A stretch of 64,000 nucleotides of DNA from Tretioscincus oriximinensis. Lineage: Eukaryota > Chordata > Lepidosauria > Squamata > Gymnophthalmidae. The translations under genes were made by a program, and so were the position numbers. The stretch lies in NCBI GenBank assembly GCA_022410635.1, contig JAJVDF010000278.1, positions 1,530,651 to 1,594,650 on the forward strand, in the 5' to 3' direction. Under the pieces are notes generated by a model. That model was not told where the DNA came from and did no database searches. It was given only the letters and a program-made list of their open reading frames with translations. The number at the start of each line of letters is the position of its first letter. Positions within the stretch are counted from its first letter, which is position 1. This document shows positions 60,832 to 64,000 of the stretch, in pieces.

Positions 60832-61371
60832 CTAGTGAGATTAAGCCCACTGCCTTAGGGATACAGTGGGCTCTAGTGTTCTCCCAAAGGCATTGGGCTT
60901 AATTTTTTCTTCTTCTGCTTCTTCTCTTCTTCTCTTTTCTTGTTTTTTCTTCCCTCCCTCCATCCCACCCACCCTCCCTCCTCTTCCTTCTGCTCTCCTC
61001 CTCCTCTTTCTCCCCCCCCCTTCTTCATGACTGGAAGGCCATTCTGTCTGGGCAACTGGAATGCTCTTTAGTCCATTGCTGAACTTACTGGGATCCGCCC
61101 AGACCCTGCGGAGCTCCTGGATCTGCAACAGGTAAGGCTCTTGCTGGCAACCTGATCGTCAGGCAGCAGTGCTGACGCACCTCCCACGATGGGTGCCACT
61201 GCTGCCATCACAGGTGGTGATGGCAACAGCACTTTCCCTTCCTGGAGCCCAGCTGGGACTTGAGATCCCTGCCTCATGAGACCCCACTTTTGCTAGCAGG
61301 AGTCTTCCGCCATGATTGCGCAAACGGGCTGGTGGACTGTGCACAAAATGTTTGGGTTTTATAGTATAGGA
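60832..61371 (-). mobile_element. Helitron-like non-autonomous element, 540 bp
   Basis: On the minus strand the element starts TCCTATACTATAAAAC (61371 downward) after an A and ends CTAG before a T. This is the A|T insertion rule and TC...CTRR ends of Helitrons. A perfect 8-bp hairpin (60845-60852 with 60864-60871, loop 11) lies about ten bases before CTAG. No Rep/helicase is encoded. The interior has a pyrimidine-rich tract at 60905-61020. Confidence 0.7.
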
Positions 61372-61724
61372 TATAGGACAGTGCAAACACCATTTCATAC
61401 GCCACTGTAATGCCCACACAAGGCTCTACAAATATTTATTTGTGAAAGGCATATCTTGAAATGCAACAATGTAATTTGGGCTATTAAAAGCATTCTGTAA
61501 AAAATGTGAATCACAAAGGAGGTAATCCACATTTTACATAGGATTTTTCTTTTATATGTAATTTTATCACTGTAGGAAATCTTCAGTTTCACTTTACAAC
61601 TCCCCCTCAATATTCCACACCGTTTTCTGTTTTTTCCATTACATTGCCTTTTATTCTCATCACATGGCATCCCATAAGTCATTGCTGCACTAGTCTTACT
61701 ACAATTCCAAGTATTCTCTATGAG

Positions 61725-62081
61725 TAGGGTTGGCAGACGTCCAGGGAATGTAAAAAGGCGGGATTTTAAAGGAAAAGCAGCCGTCAGAGCTGATGGCTGC
61801 AGCGTGCGCAACGCTTTCCGGGGTCCTGGGAGGACCCTCGGAGCGCACTGTCACTGCTCCTTGGCTGGAGGCGGGGTTTTGCTCTACTCTCGTCGCCAAC
61901 TCACTTCTAGCAGAGGACAAAAAACGCCTGGGTTTGTGACAGGAGGGCAGCTCTGTTCTCCTCTCACAAACCCAAGCGTTTTTGCTCCACTGCTGCAGGC
62001 GAGTTGGCGGCGAGAGCAGGGCGAAACCCCGCCACCAGCAAAGGAGCAGGTATGCGCGCACACACACACGGACGCTTGTGG
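61725..62081 (+). mobile_element. Palindromic MITE, family P2, second copy (truncated)
   Basis: It starts tagggttggcagacgtcc and follows 17025-17602 closely through gctgatggctgcagcg, gtcctgggaggaccctc and gcgagttggcggcgagag. It is missing the distal part and the right terminus. Confidence 0.7.
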
Positions 62082-62163
62082 TCTTCTCAGTAAGGTTTCC
62101 ATAGCCATTGTTATAGGATCATTTTGGGGGGGATCACTTATGCTGAAATATGTGTTCTGTGTT

Positions 62164-62330
62164 AGAACGTACGAAGAACCATACTGGGTCAGGCCAGAGC
62201 CCATCTAGTCCAGCATTCTGTGTCACACAGAGGCCCACCAGATGCACCTGGGCAGTTTGAACAGAGAAAAGCAAAATATGCATCTCTTCATGACTCCCTG
62301 CAAATGGCATTTCAGGTTGTACCCCAAATA
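62164..62330 (-). mobile_element. CR1 LINE 3' end
   Basis: accatactgggtcaggccag, tccagcattctgtgtcacac and gcatctcttcatgactccct match the CR1 3' end on the minus strand. Confidence 0.8.
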
Positions 62331-62540
62331 TTTGAAGGAATGTCTCTTCTNATACTTACCTGTCCAAACTCTAAGATCTTTTAATGAGGCCCTCTTGACA
62401 ATCCCACAAATTTCACTCAGCAAAGGGATGTGGCTGTGTGGGAGAGCCTATGAAATCCCTCAGGTTATGAAATGGTCTCACTTTTGAGATGTATCAGACT
62501 GTACATGTTTAGAAGAAGATGTATCTACACTGTACATGTT

Positions 62541-62851
62541 TAGAAGAAGAAGAAGAACTGGGTTCTCATACCCCGCTTTTCTCACTTTTCAAAGGGACTC
62601 AAAGCGGCTTACAAGGGTATTTTTGCCTGAAGGCTTACATTCTATCTTCCCCACCAGGCTGTGGTGGTTTCCATGTATCTACTTGCAGTCAATTGCAATT
62701 TCTTGCAATTCATGCTTTCGAANAGCTGAGTTGGCTAGAGCTACAGGCTAATGGAAGGTGCTCACCCCTCCACATGTCTGACAAAGGGCTTTGAAACCCG
62801 ATCTCCCAGATGAGACACGGATTCCTTAGCAACTGAGCTATCTATGCCTAA
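62541..62851 (-). repeat. SINE family B, full-length
   Basis: On + it reads tail first: aactgggttctcataccccg, aaagcggcttacaagg, aggcttacattctatct. It then has agctgagttggctagagct, the B-box complement tgaaacccgatctcccag, and a head ending gcaactgagctatctatgcc. Confidence 0.75.
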
Positions 62852-63091
62852 TGGAGATACACCTGGCCTTTGGCTGATCCAATTATGCTCTCACCTTGCT
62901 AGCACTTTCATCATTTTAACTGTCCTTTTTAAACTGCTTTTATCATTTTTCTACTGTGATTCACCCTGACACCTTTGGATATAAGGCAGAATATAAATAT
63001 GTAAGTAAGTAAAATAAACAAACTGTAAGTAAAATTTAATCTGGAATAAACAATTTTGCTTGCACTGATAACAGCTAGGCTTCCCATGTAG

Positions 63092-63257
63092 GGCTGCCAT
63101 ATATCCCAGAAAGCCAGGAATGTCCTGGATTTGGGGACAAGAATATTGTCCCGTCCAGTAAAAATTCCGTTTTTTAAAATTCCGCTACGGCAGCAGGAGC
63201 AGGTTGGCTGCACTCCAAAATGCTTCCTTGGTCCTAGAAAGACNNTTGGAGCATACT
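63092..63257 (+). mobile_element. Palindromic MITE, family P2, left half cut by a SINE
   Basis: tagggctgccatatatccca to ggagcatactgt follows the family P2 left part. The sequence then switches abruptly into SINE B. Confidence 0.55.
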
Positions 63258-63536
63258 GTAGGCACAAATGGCGCAGTTGCTAAGAAGATGGTCTTCCATC
63301 TGGGAGATCGGGTTTCAGAGCCCTGTGTCGGACATGGGGAGGGGTGAGCACCTTCCACTAGCCTGCAGCTCTAGCCAACTCAGCTATTCGAAAGAGATGC
63401 AAATTCGTAATTTGCATATCAGTTAGATAAATGAGTATCATCATTAACTTGATGAGGAAGATAGAATAAGATGTAAGCCTTCGGGCGAAAATTAACTCTG
63501 TAAGCTGCTCTGGAAAAGAGCAGAGTATAAAAACTC
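63254..63536 (+). repeat. SINE family B, full-length
   Basis: aggcacaaatggcgcagttg (head), ctgggagatcgggtttcag, agccaactcagctattcgaa, agaataagatgtaagcc, and a tail agcagagtataaaaac. It is directly followed by CR1 sequence. Confidence 0.8.
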
Positions 63537-64000
63537 ATTTAAAAAGTGGAAGGCTTATCCTAGTGAGGAGAACAGAAGGGAGCACAAACTGTGGCAAACC
63601 AAATGCAAGGTGGTAGTCAGGGATGCGAAGAAAAACTTTGAGGAGCACATTGCAAAGAATATTAAAAGAAATAATAAGGACTTTTTCAAATATATCAGAA
63701 ATAAGAATCCCACCAGGAAAGCAGTCGGACCACTCGACAGCAATGGACAAAAGGGCATAATCAAGGAGGACGTGGAGATTGCAGAGAGGTTAAATGAATT
63801 TTCTGATTCAGTTTTCACTGAAGAAGACAGAGGGAATTTACCCGCAACAGATTTAGTTTTCTCAGAAAGAACACCAGAGGAATTAAACTGGATAGAGATA
63901 ACAAGGGAGGAGGTCCTTGCTAGCCTTAATAAGCTGAACATTTATAAATCCCCAGGGCCAGACGGAATTCACCCAAGAATTCTGAAAGAACTCAGTTGTG
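63537..64000 (+). mobile_element. CR1 LINE, continues past the window edge
   Basis: It matches 44725-45180 closely, from tttaaaaagtggaaggctta to cacccaagaattctgaaaga. It includes the endonuclease-to-RT linker and the start of the RT region. Its T run near 63681 is one base longer than in the 44250-46805 copy. The 5' truncation sits at the SINE tail. Confidence 0.9.

Noticed and set aside
63555..63941. 128-codon minus-strand frame (also at 44844-45122 and 20915-21400)
   Set aside because: It is the antisense shadow of the CR1 coding strand and recurs only because CR1 recurs.

Overview
The window is vertebrate nuclear DNA, most likely from a squamate reptile and probably a lizard. It contains one confidently recognised protein-coding gene, GRK7 (cone opsin kinase, G protein-coupled receptor kinase 7), on the + strand. 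The gene has four coding exons at 297-899, 1433-1870, 38345-38616 and 57573-57894. Joined, they give 1635 nt, an uninterrupted 544-residue protein ending in a CaaX box (CSLL). All splice junctions are GT-AG and every key kinase residue is present, so the gene looks functional. The squamate assignment rests on the repeats: CR1 LINEs ending in TTCTTATG-type tails, L1-like fragments, tRNA-derived SINEs and many palindromic MITEs. It is an inference, not a species identification.

Layout. 1-296 is 5' flank. Intron 1 (900-1432) is short. Intron 2 (1871-38344, 36.5 kb) and intron 3 (38617-57572, 19.0 kb) are AT-rich and full of transposable-element debris. 57895-64000 is 3' flank, running into a CR1 element cut by the window edge. 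No second gene, rRNA, tRNA gene, snoRNA or CRISPR array could be supported. The many short ORFs in the introns are repeat-derived or chance.

The repeats fall into families. CR1 LINEs have about fifteen fragments; the best is 44250-46805, with endonuclease tail, reverse transcriptase and 3' end but two frameshifts. There are two L1-like 3' fragments and three tRNA-derived SINE families. hAT-like, Tc1/mariner-like and unclassified palindromic MITEs occur, several with recognisable target-site duplications. Two short non-autonomous Helitron-like copies lie at 20313-20660 and 60832-61371. Another repeat carries a hammerhead-ribozyme-like core (4491-4691 and 23440-23553).

The gene acts in cone photoreceptors: GRK7 phosphorylates light-activated cone opsin so that arrestin can bind and end the response. 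The most notable coding observation is that residue 36, the PKA-phosphorylated serine in human and frog GRK7, is asparagine here. No undescribed multi-gene system is visible. The unusual material is in repeat architecture and nested insertions.
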